From: Candidatus Cloacimonadota bacterium
Lineage (GTDB): Bacteria > Cloacimonadota > Cloacimonadia > Cloacimonadales > Cloacimonadaceae
Reading direction: 5' to 3'
Length of the DNA: 64,000 nucleotides
NCBI GenBank assembly: GCA_020532085.1
Contig: JAJBAV010000012.1
Coordinates: forward strand, 1 to 64,000
Shown: piece after piece, positions 48,088 to 56,280 of the stretch
Numbering within the stretch: position 1 is the stretch's first letter
How the letters are laid out: every line of letters begins with the position of its first letter
Notes under the pieces: generated by a model
What the model saw: only the letters and a program-made list of their open reading frames with translations
What the model was told of the DNA's origin: nothing
Databases searched by the model: none
Made by a program: the position numbers and the translations under genes

Positions 48088-48099
48088 ATGACAGCATGA
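48088..48099 (+). other. Three-codon leader reading frame overlapping the ABC-F start
   Basis: ATG ACA GCA TGA has AAAGGAAAAAG directly upstream, and its stop overlaps the ABC-F ATG (ATGA). The good ribosome site is placed for this minigene; the ABC-F ATG itself is 14 bases from it. Confidence 0.4.
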
Positions 48100-50006
48100 G
48101 TTTGATCCGCGCACGAGATCTGTCGCTGGAATTTGGCGGCAACTACATCCTGAACAAGGTGAACTGCAGTTTGGAGCAGAACAGCCGGGTGGGCCTGATC
48201 GGAACGAACGGTTCCGGCAAGACCACCCTCATCCGCCTGTTCCTGGGATTACTGCAACCCGTTTCAGGTGAGGTTTTGCGCGCCCGGAACTGCCGGGTGG
48301 CCTGGCTGCCGCAGGACCTCAAGCTCGATCCCGCCATAACTCTGCTGGAGCATGTGCGCTCTTCCCGCCTGGACCTGATCTCCCTAGCGGATGAGATCGA
48401 CCGCCTTTCCCAAAGCCTGGCCACCGCTCACGACCAGGAAACCGAGGCCCGGTTGAACCTTGGCGTGGAGCGCTACACCAGCCTGGGGGGCTACGAATTT
48501 GAGAACGAACTGAAGTATGTGCTCACTTCACTGAGCCTGCCGCCGGAGACCTGGAACAAGCGTTGCGGCGATTTCAGCGGCGGTGAGCAAACCCGGATCT
48601 GTTTGGCCGCCATCCTGCTGCTGGAGCACGACCTGCTGATCCTGGACGAACCCACCAACCACCTCGATCTGGAAATGATCGCCTGGCTGGAAAGATATCT
48701 GCTGAAACAAGGCAAACCCTTTCTGGTCGTATCCCACGACCGCCAGTTCCTGGACAACACCGTGAGCAGCGTCTGGTGCCTGCGTGAGGGCCAGATCAGC
48801 GTTACCAAGGGCAATTACAGCTCCTTCAAAGCTGCCGACGAGATCGCCCGCCTCAGCCAGGAACGCCAGTTTGAGCGCCAGCAAAAGCTGATCGCGGAAA
48901 CCCAGGCCTACATCCAGAAATTCATCGCCGGAACTCGTACCAGTTCAGCCCGTTCGCGCCAAAAGATGCTTGAGCGGATGGAGATCGTGAAAAAACCGGG
49001 CCAACAGAGACAGCTCCGCCTGCCCGTGGCGGCCGGAAAACGCAGCGGCAATGACGTTTACACGCTCACCGGCCTCAGTTTCGGCATCCCGCCTGAGCTG
49101 GAACTCGCCCGCGAGGTGGACCTCAGGGCCCAATATCAGGACCGCATCTGCGTTTTGGGGCCCAACGGCTGCGGCAAGACCACACTTCTGAACATCCTCC
49201 TGGGTGAACACGAGATCATGGGGGGCAGCCTCAAAACCGGGGCCAGCCTCGATATCGGCTATTACGACCAGCATCAGGTGCTGCTGGATGACAGCCTCAC
49301 GGTGATGGAAACCATCTGGCAGCTTGTACCGCAGGCACCGCAGGGCTATGTGCTCAGTTGGCTGGCGCGCTTCGGCTTCCGCGGCGACGACGTGGAGAAA
49401 CAAGTCCGCGTGCTCAGCGGCGGTGAGCGTTCCCGGCTTTTCCTCTGCCAGATGATCCACGAAAACCCCAACCTGATGATCCTCGACGAACCTACCAACC
49501 ATCTGGACATCGATATGACCGACGCCCTGCTGGAAGCCCTGAAAGCCTATACAGGAACCGTCATCTTCGTTTCCCACGACCGCTGGTTCCTCAGCGAACT
49601 GGCCACCAAATTTTGGGTTTTCCGCAAAAAAGCCTCTCCCGCGGGCATCTACACCACTGTGGAGGAACCCGACTGCGAATGGCAGAAAGCGATCGAACTG
49701 GCTTTCGAGGATCCGGAGCTGGCCAAGGTCCCGCCCCCGGCCCGCGAGCGCAAAAAGAAGATCAATCCCTGGTATCTGGAACAGATCCATCTGAGCATCG
49801 AACAGGGCGGACAACGCCTCGCGGATCTGCAAAAAGAGCTCGAATCCGTTCACATGGAGCTTTCGCGCTCGGAAACCTATTCCGAGCCAGGCCGCCTCAG
49901 CACCCTGCAAGCGCGAATGGCGGAGCTCGAAATCGAGATCGGAAGCGTGGAAAGCCAGATCGCCGCGTGGGAAGAGCAGTACCTGAGGCAAAGCTATGAA
50001 GAGTAA
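48096..50006 (+). CDS. ABC-F family ATPase
   Basis: Cytoplasmic ribosome-associated ATPase of 636 aa with two ABC domains and no membrane part. Domain 1 has Walker A GTNGSGKTT, FSGGEQTR and ILDEPTNHLDL; domain 2 has GPNGCGKTT, LSGGERSRLF and ILDEPTNHLDI. A linker lies between them and a C-terminal coiled coil (about 560-636). The start MSLIRARDLSLEF is preferred over the ATG at 48051. The gene overlaps the HgdB-like gene by 11 bases and leads the trio with mnmA. The subtype (Uup, EttA or YdiF-like) is not certain; the coiled-coil tail favours Uup/YdiF. Confidence 0.92.
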   Translation: MSLIRARDLSLEFGGNYILNKVNCSLEQNSRVGLIGTNGSGKTTLIRLFLGLLQPVSGEVLRARNCRVAWLPQDLKLDPAITLLEHVRSSRLDLISLADEIDRLSQSLATAHDQETEARLNLGVERYTSLGGYEFENELKYVLTSLSLPPETWNKRCGDFSGGEQTRICLAAILLLEHDLLILDEPTNHLDLEMIAWLERYLLKQGKPFLVVSHDRQFLDNTVSSVWCLREGQISVTKGNYSSFKAADEIARLSQERQFERQQKLIAETQAYIQKFIAGTRTSSARSRQKMLERMEIVKKPGQQRQLRLPVAAGKRSGNDVYTLTGLSFGIPPELELAREVDLRAQYQDRICVLGPNGCGKTTLLNILLGEHEIMGGSLKTGASLDIGYYDQHQVLLDDSLTVMETIWQLVPQAPQGYVLSWLARFGFRGDDVEKQVRVLSGGERSRLFLCQMIHENPNLMILDEPTNHLDIDMTDALLEALKAYTGTVIFVSHDRWFLSELATKFWVFRKKASPAGIYTTVEEPDCEWQKAIELAFEDPELAKVPPPARERKKKINPWYLEQIHLSIEQGGQRLADLQKELESVHMELSRSETYSEPGRLSTLQARMAELEIEIGSVESQIAAWEEQYLRQSYEE

Positions 50007-50973
50007 GCGGATCGGCTTCACCACCTCTTTCCCCGTGGAAGTGTTGTTCGCGGCCGGACACAGGCCGGTGGACCTGAACAACATCTTTGTGGAGGGCGAT
50101 TCCGCCGCGCATGTCCGCAAAGCAGAACTGAAGGGATTTCCGCGCACCATCTGCGCTTGGATCAAGGGCAACTACGATGCCGCTCTCAGCTCCGATCTGG
50201 ACGAAGTGATCGGCATCGTGCAGGGCGATTGTTCAAACGGCGCTTCGCTCACCGCGATGCTGGCTGAAGCCGGCCTGCCGGTCTGGCATTTTTCCTTTCC
50301 GCAGGAACGCACGCGCGAGGCCCTGGATACCGAGCTAAGCAAGCTGGAAGCGCACTTTGAAGTGAGCCGGGATGCGGTGATGAAGGTCAAACGGCGATTG
50401 GACGCCATTCGCGCCAAACTGAAAACCCTGGATGAATGGACCTGGTGCGAACGCCTTGTGACTGGCAGGGAAAACCACATCTGGCTGGTTAATTCCTCCG
50501 ATTTTAGGGGCGATCCCGACCGCTTCGAGGAAGAGCTCGACACCTTTTTAGGCGAGGCCGCCAACCGCGACCCCATCCCCACAAAACTTCGCTGCGCCTA
50601 TCTGGGCGTGCCTCCCATCTACCGCGACATCTACGACAGGATCGCGCAGCAGGGTGCGGATGTGCTCTTCAACGAGGTGCAGCGCCAGTTCGCCATGCCT
50701 TCGCTGCTGCCTGACATCATCGACCAATACCTCGTTTATACCTATCCCTACAGCGTTTTCCAGCGCCTGGAGGACATCCTCCCCCAGCTCAGCCAACGCC
50801 GCATCGACGTCGTGATCAGCTACACGCAGTCTTTTTGCCATCTGCAGATCGACAACATTCTGCTGAAAAAACGCATCGACCTGCCTTTCCTCACCCTCGA
50901 GGGTGATCAACCGGAGACGCTGGACAGCAGGACTTTGCTGCGTTTGGAGAGTTTCTTCGAGGTGCATGGATGA
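49996..50973 (+). CDS. 2-hydroxyacyl-CoA dehydratase-like (HgdB/D-component) iron-sulphur protein
   Basis: A 325-aa protein of the HgdB/BcrC-like family. Three Cys at family ligand positions are visible: C53 in RTICAWIKG, C79 in GDCSNG and C281 in TQSFCHLQID; they probably hold a [4Fe-4S] cluster. Only one subunit is present, and no ATPase activator (HgdC/BadF type) or CoA-transferase is nearby. It overlaps the ABC-F stop by 11 bases and the mnmA start by four, so it is made with translation factors. A tRNA-related redox or sulphur role is inferred. A double-cubane reductase-like protein is another possibility. Confidence 0.82.
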   Translation: MKSKRIGFTTSFPVEVLFAAGHRPVDLNNIFVEGDSAAHVRKAELKGFPRTICAWIKGNYDAALSSDLDEVIGIVQGDCSNGASLTAMLAEAGLPVWHFSFPQERTREALDTELSKLEAHFEVSRDAVMKVKRRLDAIRAKLKTLDEWTWCERLVTGRENHIWLVNSSDFRGDPDRFEEELDTFLGEAANRDPIPTKLRCAYLGVPPIYRDIYDRIAQQGADVLFNEVQRQFAMPSLLPDIIDQYLVYTYPYSVFQRLEDILPQLSQRRIDVVISYTQSFCHLQIDNILLKKRIDLPFLTLEGDQPETLDSRTLLRLESFFEVHG

Positions 50974-52046
50974 AGCGGGTGCTGCTGGCCATGAGCGGCG
51001 GCATCGATTCCGCCGTGAGCGCCGTCTTGCTGCAGGACCAGGGCTATGAGGTGCTGGGCGCAACGATGCGCCTGCGCGGCGCGGAGGGAGGCCGCTACGG
51101 CATTCACAGTGGTTGTTTCGGCCCCCGGGAACCGCTCAACCGGCAAATGCTGGAACGGGTGGGTGAACAACTCCGCATTCAGATCCTGGAAGCAGACCTC
51201 AGCCAGTCCTTCGAAAACGAGGTCCTGAACTACTACCGCGCCACCTATCTGCAGGGCCGCACTCCCAATCCCTGCGTGGTTTGCAACCAGAGATTGAAAT
51301 TTGGCCTGCTGCCCCTGGCGCTGAGAAACCAAGGCGTGGAGTTTGACTTTTACGCCACCGGCCACTACGCCAGAACCCGCTTCAGTAAAGAAAACGGACG
51401 CTGGCAGCTGCTCAAAGGCCGCGATGCCCTCAAAGACCAGTCCTATTTCCTCTGTCTGCTGTCTTCAAACCAGCTCTCCACCACGCTTTTTCCCCTGGGT
51501 GAACTCACCAAGGCAGAGGTGCGGGAAACAGCCCGTAAACGCGGACTGGATTTTCTGCTCAGCCAAGCCGAAAGCCAGGATTTCCTAAGCGAGGAGGACC
51601 ATCCCCGCCTGTTTGCGGGTGCGCAGATCAAAGCAGGAGACATGATCGATCCCGAGGGCAAAGTGGTGGGACGGCACCGCGGCCTGATCCACTACACGAT
51701 CGGCCAGCGCAGGCATCTGGGTCTCAGCGGCAGGCCCGAGCCCTGGTATGTGATCGGCTTTGATACCTGCCGCAATAGCTTGCGGGTGGGCCCGCAAAGC
51801 TTTCTCTATAAAGACAAACTCACAGTTTCCAGCGTCAACTGGGTTTCGGCCCCGCCCCTCAGCGCCACCAGCCGCGCCGAAACAAAGATCCGCTTTGCCC
51901 ACAAACCCGCGCCCGGTACACTCAGACCACTGCCGGACGGCTCGGTCGAAGTGACCTTCGACACCCCCCAAATGTCCGTAACCCCCGGCCAGTTCGCCGT
52001 TTTCCATGATGGCGACATCCTCTTGGGAGGGGGCGTGATCCTCTGA
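50970..52046 (+). CDS. mnmA: tRNA 2-thiouridine synthase MnmA, variant cysteine set
   Basis: Thiolates U34 of Lys, Glu and Gln tRNAs. The ATP-binding PP-loop is SGGIDS (9-14), the first catalytic Cys region is PNPCVVCNQ (C102, C105), and GHYARTRF and HYTIGQRRHLG are typical. The usual second catalytic Cys (motif ESQxxCF) is absent: here the sequence is ESQDFLSEED, with Leu206 in its place. An additional C49 lies in SGCFGP. A C49/C102/C105 set could hold an Fe-S cluster. The start overlaps the HgdB-like stop (ATGA). Confidence 0.9.
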   Translation: MKRVLLAMSGGIDSAVSAVLLQDQGYEVLGATMRLRGAEGGRYGIHSGCFGPREPLNRQMLERVGEQLRIQILEADLSQSFENEVLNYYRATYLQGRTPNPCVVCNQRLKFGLLPLALRNQGVEFDFYATGHYARTRFSKENGRWQLLKGRDALKDQSYFLCLLSSNQLSTTLFPLGELTKAEVRETARKRGLDFLLSQAESQDFLSEEDHPRLFAGAQIKAGDMIDPEGKVVGRHRGLIHYTIGQRRHLGLSGRPEPWYVIGFDTCRNSLRVGPQSFLYKDKLTVSSVNWVSAPPLSATSRAETKIRFAHKPAPGTLRPLPDGSVEVTFDTPQMSVTPGQFAVFHDGDILLGGGVIL

Positions 52047-52084
52047 TGAAGCTGCGATGACATGTAGGCCACAGCCTCCCTTCC

Positions 52085-52196
52085 CGCTCCGATAGCGTTG
52101 ACCTATTCCGGTTTCAACTGACACCGCCGGTGGAAAGTCCGGAATGAATTGGGCGAATCTGTTGGTGGAGTGACAGATGGAAGCGCGATCGGAGCG
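52085..52196. repeat. Structured intergenic element with nested inverted repeats
   Basis: Outer arms CGCTCCGAT (52085-52093) and ATCGGAGCG (52188-52196) enclose ATTCCGG/CCGGAAT (52105-52111 and 52139-52145), which in turn encloses CACC-GCC-GGTG (52122-52132). The arrangement could fold as a branched RNA or represent a small mobile repeat. It lies between mnmA and the GIY-YIG gene. Confidence 0.6.
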
Positions 52197-52222
52197 TTCA
52201 CCCAAGCAGCCGGAATATTCTA

Positions 52223-52252
52223 TTGACACAAACAGCACCGGGAAAACGATGG
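52223..52252 (+). promoter_or_regulatory. Candidate promoter: TTGACA ... TGG
   Basis: TTGACA at 52223-52228 and TGG at 52250-52252. It lies so close to the ATG at 52257 that the transcript would start about at the start codon (leaderless) or the true start codon lies further in. Confidence 0.35.
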
Positions 52253-52256
52253 GCGC

Positions 52257-53204
52257 ATGATTTGCGTAAAATGGGATAAAAACCGCTGTCCGAAGAACAT
52301 TGAATTGCCTTCGGGCTGGGTCTTTTACAGTTTCCGGCAAGGCGACCAACCCTTATGGTGCGGCATCACGCCCAATCTGGCCCAGCGTTTGAAGGTGGTC
52401 CGCCAGAAAGCTGAAAGTGATCCCCGCTACGGGGAAAACACAGCGGCCGCCGACATTTTGCAAATCGAAACATATCCGCGGGCCATTGACGCCCTGATCC
52501 GCTTCAAAGTATTTCTGCGCCTGCATCAGGTGACCTTTCAACACGTCATGCGGACCAGCCGCGACTATGTTTACCTGGCCCTGGACGGCCATCGCTTCCC
52601 CTTCGTCTGCGTGAAAGAAGACACCAACGACGACTGGAGCTATCTGGGACCCTGGCGCGGCCGCTTTTTCCTCACCGATGTGATGGACACCTTCGCGCGC
52701 ATTCTGAAGCTCCCCTACTGTGAAACAGACAGCCATCCCTGCGTGAAACACGAAACCGGGGCTTGCCAGGGCTGGTGCCTTGCCTTGGCGGAAAATCTGC
52801 CTGAAGCTGAAAAACCTGATCTGGCCAAACTCGACACCCTGCTGCGCGAAACTTATCTGCATCCCCAAAACGGCATCCTGGAGATGGTTTCCCAAGAACG
52901 TGACCGCTATTTCGATGACCTCGAGTTCGCCAAGGCGGACCTGCTCGACGAGGAGATCGACAAACTTGCGAAGTACCGCGACTGGCTGGGTTTTCTTTAT
53001 GTGACCAAGTCCCTGAGCTTCAGCGAAGAGGATTTCGGCGTTGAAAACGGACTCCTGAGCTGGTGCGTATATGAAGGGGTGAGATACGAATTCGTGAACG
53101 CGCTGGACTCCTACCGGGAAAATGAACTGCTGGCGATCAACCTCAACGATACCGATGAGGCTCGTTTGCTCTATGAATATCACGTAAAACATCATAAAGG
53201 ATAG
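52257..53204 (+). CDS. UvrC-like GIY-YIG nuclease-related protein
   Basis: A 315-aa protein resembling the N-terminal half of UvrC. The GIY-YIG-like part spans about 18-110 (GWVFYSFRQGDQPLWCGIT, with NLAQRL). A Cys cluster follows (LPYCETDSHPCVKHETGACQGWC), which matches the Cys-rich part of UvrC. A UVR-like helical pair follows (RYFDDLEFAKADLLDEEIDKL). The UvrC C-terminal endonuclease domain is missing. Stand-alone UvrC-N proteins (Cho-like) are known. The ribosome site is weak. It precedes purC by three bases. Confidence 0.72.
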   Translation: MICVKWDKNRCPKNIELPSGWVFYSFRQGDQPLWCGITPNLAQRLKVVRQKAESDPRYGENTAAADILQIETYPRAIDALIRFKVFLRLHQVTFQHVMRTSRDYVYLALDGHRFPFVCVKEDTNDDWSYLGPWRGRFFLTDVMDTFARILKLPYCETDSHPCVKHETGACQGWCLALAENLPEAEKPDLAKLDTLLRETYLHPQNGILEMVSQERDRYFDDLEFAKADLLDEEIDKLAKYRDWLGFLYVTKSLSFSEEDFGVENGLLSWCVYEGVRYEFVNALDSYRENELLAINLNDTDEARLLYEYHVKHHKG

Positions 53205-53207
53205 CCA

Positions 53208-54098
53208 ATGTACGATCAAATAGATAATTTGGATATTGTGATCAGCAGCCATCAAGGCAAGGTGCGCGACATTCACGACCTCGGCGACAAACTGCTGATC
53301 GTTACCAGCGACCGCATTTCCGCCTTCGACGTGGTTTTCCCCGATCCCCTGCCCGGCAAGGGCGTGATCCTCAACCAGATCGCGGCGCACATCTTCAAAA
53401 CCACCTCGCAAATCGTTCCCAACCACTTCATCACCGACCGGGTGGAAGACTTTCCGCCTGAATTTGCATCCTATAAGAGCTGGCTGGAAGGGCGCAGCAT
53501 GCTGGTGCAGAAACTGCGGGTGATCCCTGTGGAATGCATCGTGCGCGGATACATCAGCGGCTCCGCCTGGAGCGAATACCAGCAGTCACGCAGCATCGGC
53601 GGCAGGCCCATCGACGAAGACCTGCGCGAAAGCCAGAAATTTGCCCAACCGATGTTCACGCCATCGACCAAGGCCTCATCCGGCCACGATGTGAACATCA
53701 GCTTCGAGCAGATGAAGCAGCGTATGGATCCCGCCATCGCTGAATTCATCCAGGCAAAATCACTCGAACTCTATCACTGGGCCCATGCGAAATTGCTGGA
53801 CAAAGGCATTGTGCTGGCCGACACCAAATTCGAGTTCGGCGCCTTCGGCAACCAGATAATCCTGGCTGATGAGGCCCTGACACCAGATTCATCGCGCTTT
53901 TGGGACCTCTCGCTGTATGAAGTTGGCAAAAGCCCCGCCAGCTTCGACAAGCAGATCGTGCGCGATCACCTCCTTAGCAGCGGCTGGAACAAACAGCCCC
54001 CCGCGCCGCGTCTGCCGGAAGACATCGTGCAAAAAGCGCTGGACAAATACCGGCAGATTCGCGACCTGATCATCGGAGACGATCAATGCCAAAAATAA
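53208..54098 (+). CDS. purC: SAICAR synthetase
   Basis: Purine pathway enzyme (phosphoribosylaminoimidazole-succinocarboxamide synthase) of 296 aa. Recognisable stretches are HQGKVRDIHDLGDKLLIVTSDRISAFD at the N-terminus, VECIVRGYISGSAWSEY and DTKFEFGAFGNQIILADEALTPDSSRFW. No other purine gene is in the window. It overlaps the next receiver gene by 13 bases. Confidence 0.97.
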   Translation: MYDQIDNLDIVISSHQGKVRDIHDLGDKLLIVTSDRISAFDVVFPDPLPGKGVILNQIAAHIFKTTSQIVPNHFITDRVEDFPPEFASYKSWLEGRSMLVQKLRVIPVECIVRGYISGSAWSEYQQSRSIGGRPIDEDLRESQKFAQPMFTPSTKASSGHDVNISFEQMKQRMDPAIAEFIQAKSLELYHWAHAKLLDKGIVLADTKFEFGAFGNQIILADEALTPDSSRFWDLSLYEVGKSPASFDKQIVRDHLLSSGWNKQPPAPRLPEDIVQKALDKYRQIRDLIIGDDQCQK

Positions 54099-54466
54099 TC
54101 TGCATTGTGGACGACGAAGAAAGCCTCATCGTTGATCTGAAGCTGGAGCTCGAGGCGCTTCGCCCCGCCTGGAAAGTGATGGGGTTCAGCAACGGCCTGG
54201 ACGCCCTTAGAGAGATCATTGCCGGTGGCATCGACCTCGTGATCACCGACATCGCCATGCCGGACATGGACGGCTATGAGCTGTTCTGGCGAATCAAGGA
54301 CCACGCTCCCGGCCTGCCCGTGATCATGATGACAGGCTTCGGCTACGACCCCAATCACGTGCTGGTGCGGGCCAAAACCGACGGCCTGCAGGACATTCTG
54401 TTCAAACCCTTCGACATCGCCAAACTGATCGCGCTGATCGAAAGCAAACTTGAGCCGGAAAGGTGA
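54086..54466 (+). CDS. Single-domain response regulator
   Basis: A receiver domain of 126 aa without output domain. Acidic pair VDDEES, phosphoacceptor Asp in LVITDIAMPDMDG, Thr in MMTGFG and Lys in ILFKPFD are intact. GGAG precedes the ATG inside purC. Its TGA stop is followed in the same frame by the conserved N-terminal region of LpxK. No kinase is nearby. Confidence 0.92.
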   Translation: MPKIICIVDDEESLIVDLKLELEALRPAWKVMGFSNGLDALREIIAGGIDLVITDIAMPDMDGYELFWRIKDHAPGLPVIMMTGFGYDPNHVLVRAKTDGLQDILFKPFDIAKLIALIESKLEPER

Positions 54467-54607
54467 TTTACGGACTTCGCCAGCCGACATCTTAAACGCC
54501 GCACGCTTCTCAGCGACCTGCTAAGCCCCCTCGGCGAGCTCAACGCCGCCTATCAAACCCAACGCCGCCGCCTGCTCTCCGCCCATGCCTGGCGTCCGCC
54601 CTGCAAG

Positions 54608-55528
54608 ATGGTCAGCATCGGCAACATCGTAAGCGGAGGCAGCGGCAAAACACCCTTCACCATCCACCTGGCCGGCAGCCTGCAAGCGGCCGGATACAAG
54701 GTGGGAATCTCGCACAGGGGCTACAAAGGCAGGCTGGAAAACACTCCCACGCTTATCTCAGACAGGAATGGCATCCTGTTTGGCGTGGAAGAGGCTGGCG
54801 ATGAAGCACAGCTGATCGCCAACCGTTTGCCCGGCATTCCTGTGGTGGTGGGAAAACGGCGCGCGGCCGCGGTTTCGCTATTGCTGGCCCACTATCCCGA
54901 CCTTGAAGCGGTGCTGCTGGACGACGCCTTTCAACACCTCAGCATCGCCCGCGACCTCGATATTGTCTGCTTCGACGCCGAAACCGGCTGTGGCAACGGC
55001 CGGTTGCTGCCCGCGGGATATCTGCGCGAACCGCTCTCTGCGTTAAACGCGGCCTCCATGCTTGCTGTAATTCACAAACGCCCCTGCAGCTGGGCAGAAG
55101 CCAATGGTGGCTGTTGGGCGGGTTTCCCCCAGCCTTTGGTCCACTGCAAGCTGCAGGCGCGGGACGGGATCACGGCGGAGGGCGAGGTGGAGCAGACAAG
55201 CTCTCTGAAGGGGGAAAAGCTGTTGCTGATCAGTGGCATTGCTGATCCTGACTCGTTTGAAGAGACCGTGAAAGCGCTGGGGTTGGACTGGCTGCACCAC
55301 TTCCGCTTTGCCGACCACCATGCCTTCTCGAACAGTGAAGAAGTCAGGCGGATGAAGCGTTTGGCGCAGAAATACGGGGTCGGAAAGCTGCTCTGCACGG
55401 AAAAGGACCTGGCCAAACTGGCACGGCACAAGGAATTGAGGGATGAATTGGTGGCTTTGAGAATGGATCTGGTGTGCGAGGAAGAGGACAGTTTGATGAG
55501 GCTGTTGAAGATGAAGCTTAGCCTGTAA
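54608..55528 (+). CDS. lpxK: Tetraacyldisaccharide 4'-kinase (start uncertain)
   Basis: Phosphorylates the lipid A precursor at the inner membrane. The P-loop is SGGSGKTPF, with DDAFQHLSIARDLDIV and FADHHAFS as further LpxK marks. The first ATG, at 54608, lies only about 10 residues before the P-loop, whereas LpxK normally has about 50. The frame is open upstream to the stop of the receiver gene (54466), and that part reads LLSDLLSPLGELNAAY and RRRLLSAHAWRPP, as expected for LpxK. It contains no ATG, GTG or TTG. The true gene therefore probably starts upstream at a rare start (a CTG is at 54518) or by read-through. Confidence 0.85.
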   Translation: MVSIGNIVSGGSGKTPFTIHLAGSLQAAGYKVGISHRGYKGRLENTPTLISDRNGILFGVEEAGDEAQLIANRLPGIPVVVGKRRAAAVSLLLAHYPDLEAVLLDDAFQHLSIARDLDIVCFDAETGCGNGRLLPAGYLREPLSALNAASMLAVIHKRPCSWAEANGGCWAGFPQPLVHCKLQARDGITAEGEVEQTSSLKGEKLLLISGIADPDSFEETVKALGLDWLHHFRFADHHAFSNSEEVRRMKRLAQKYGVGKLLCTEKDLAKLARHKELRDELVALRMDLVCEEEDSLMRLLKMKLSL

Positions 55529-55541
55529 GCACGTTCTGGGG

Positions 55542-56267
55542 CTATTGATCCCAGCGATCGGCGAAAGCCTGCCACTGCGCGGCGATCACGATTCCGGCAG
55601 TCTCCGCGCGGGTGACCAGTTTGCCCAAAGTGATCTCCGTCAAACCCTCCATCAGCCTGAATTCCGCCTCGCTCCATCCCCCTTCAGCACCGATCAGGAA
55701 ACAGGGCCGGCCTACCTCTTCCCCGCTCAGATGATGCAACCAGCGATCTGGACGGCGTTCGGAACAAAGGATGGGAGTATAGCCAGCAGCGCGAATGGCC
55801 GGCAGCGCGGCTGCAAGCTTGAGCGGTTCATGTATCTCGGGCAGCCAGGGGTTGTCGCACTGTTTGGCGGCTGCGAGGCTTATCCTGCCGAAGCGCGACA
55901 CCGTGTTGTCCGCGGCCTGGCGCACCGAATGCTCCGTGATGAGAGTGAACAAGGCCGCAACGCCGAGTTCGGTGCATTTCTCCACCAAAAGCTCGTCGTG
56001 GCGGTTCTTGAGGAGGGCGAAAGCTATCGCGTAGGGATGCCGCCGCTCCTTCTGAAGCACGATTTTTGTGATCCGCAGCTGGGCCGAGCGCGGCTCCAGG
56101 CTTTCCACCACCGCCTGCGCGAGAGCGCCCTGGCCTGAATTCAGAAGCAACGTCTCATTCAGCCTGCGTTTGGCCACCCGCGCCAGATGATGGAATTCCT
56201 CGCCCTCAAGCCTGACCAGCTCGCCAGCATGCAGTTTTTCGAGTCCGGCAAAGTAAACCGAAGGCAT
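55542..56267 (-). CDS. rsmE: 16S rRNA (uridine1498-N3)-methyltransferase
   Basis: Methylates U1498 of 16S rRNA. The 241-aa protein has an N-terminal PUA-like part (ELVRLEGEEFHHLARVAKRRLNE) and the C-terminal knot with FLIGAEGGWSEAEFRLM and LVTRAETAGIVIAAQW. It lies 13 bases after dnaJ at the end of the heat-shock operon, a common arrangement. Confidence 0.95.
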   Translation of the reverse strand: MPSVYFAGLEKLHAGELVRLEGEEFHHLARVAKRRLNETLLLNSGQGALAQAVVESLEPRSAQLRITKIVLQKERRHPYAIAFALLKNRHDELLVEKCTELGVAALFTLITEHSVRQAADNTVSRFGRISLAAAKQCDNPWLPEIHEPLKLAAALPAIRAAGYTPILCSERRPDRWLHHLSGEEVGRPCFLIGAEGGWSEAEFRLMEGLTEITLGKLVTRAETAGIVIAAQWQAFADRWDQ

Positions 56268-56280
56268 CGCGCCAAGCCTT

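Noticed and set aside
50970-52046. mnmA as a pseudogene because the second Cys is missing
   Set aside because: The frame is complete, all ATP- and tRNA-binding motifs are kept, and the change comes with an additional Cys, so a functional variant is more likely.
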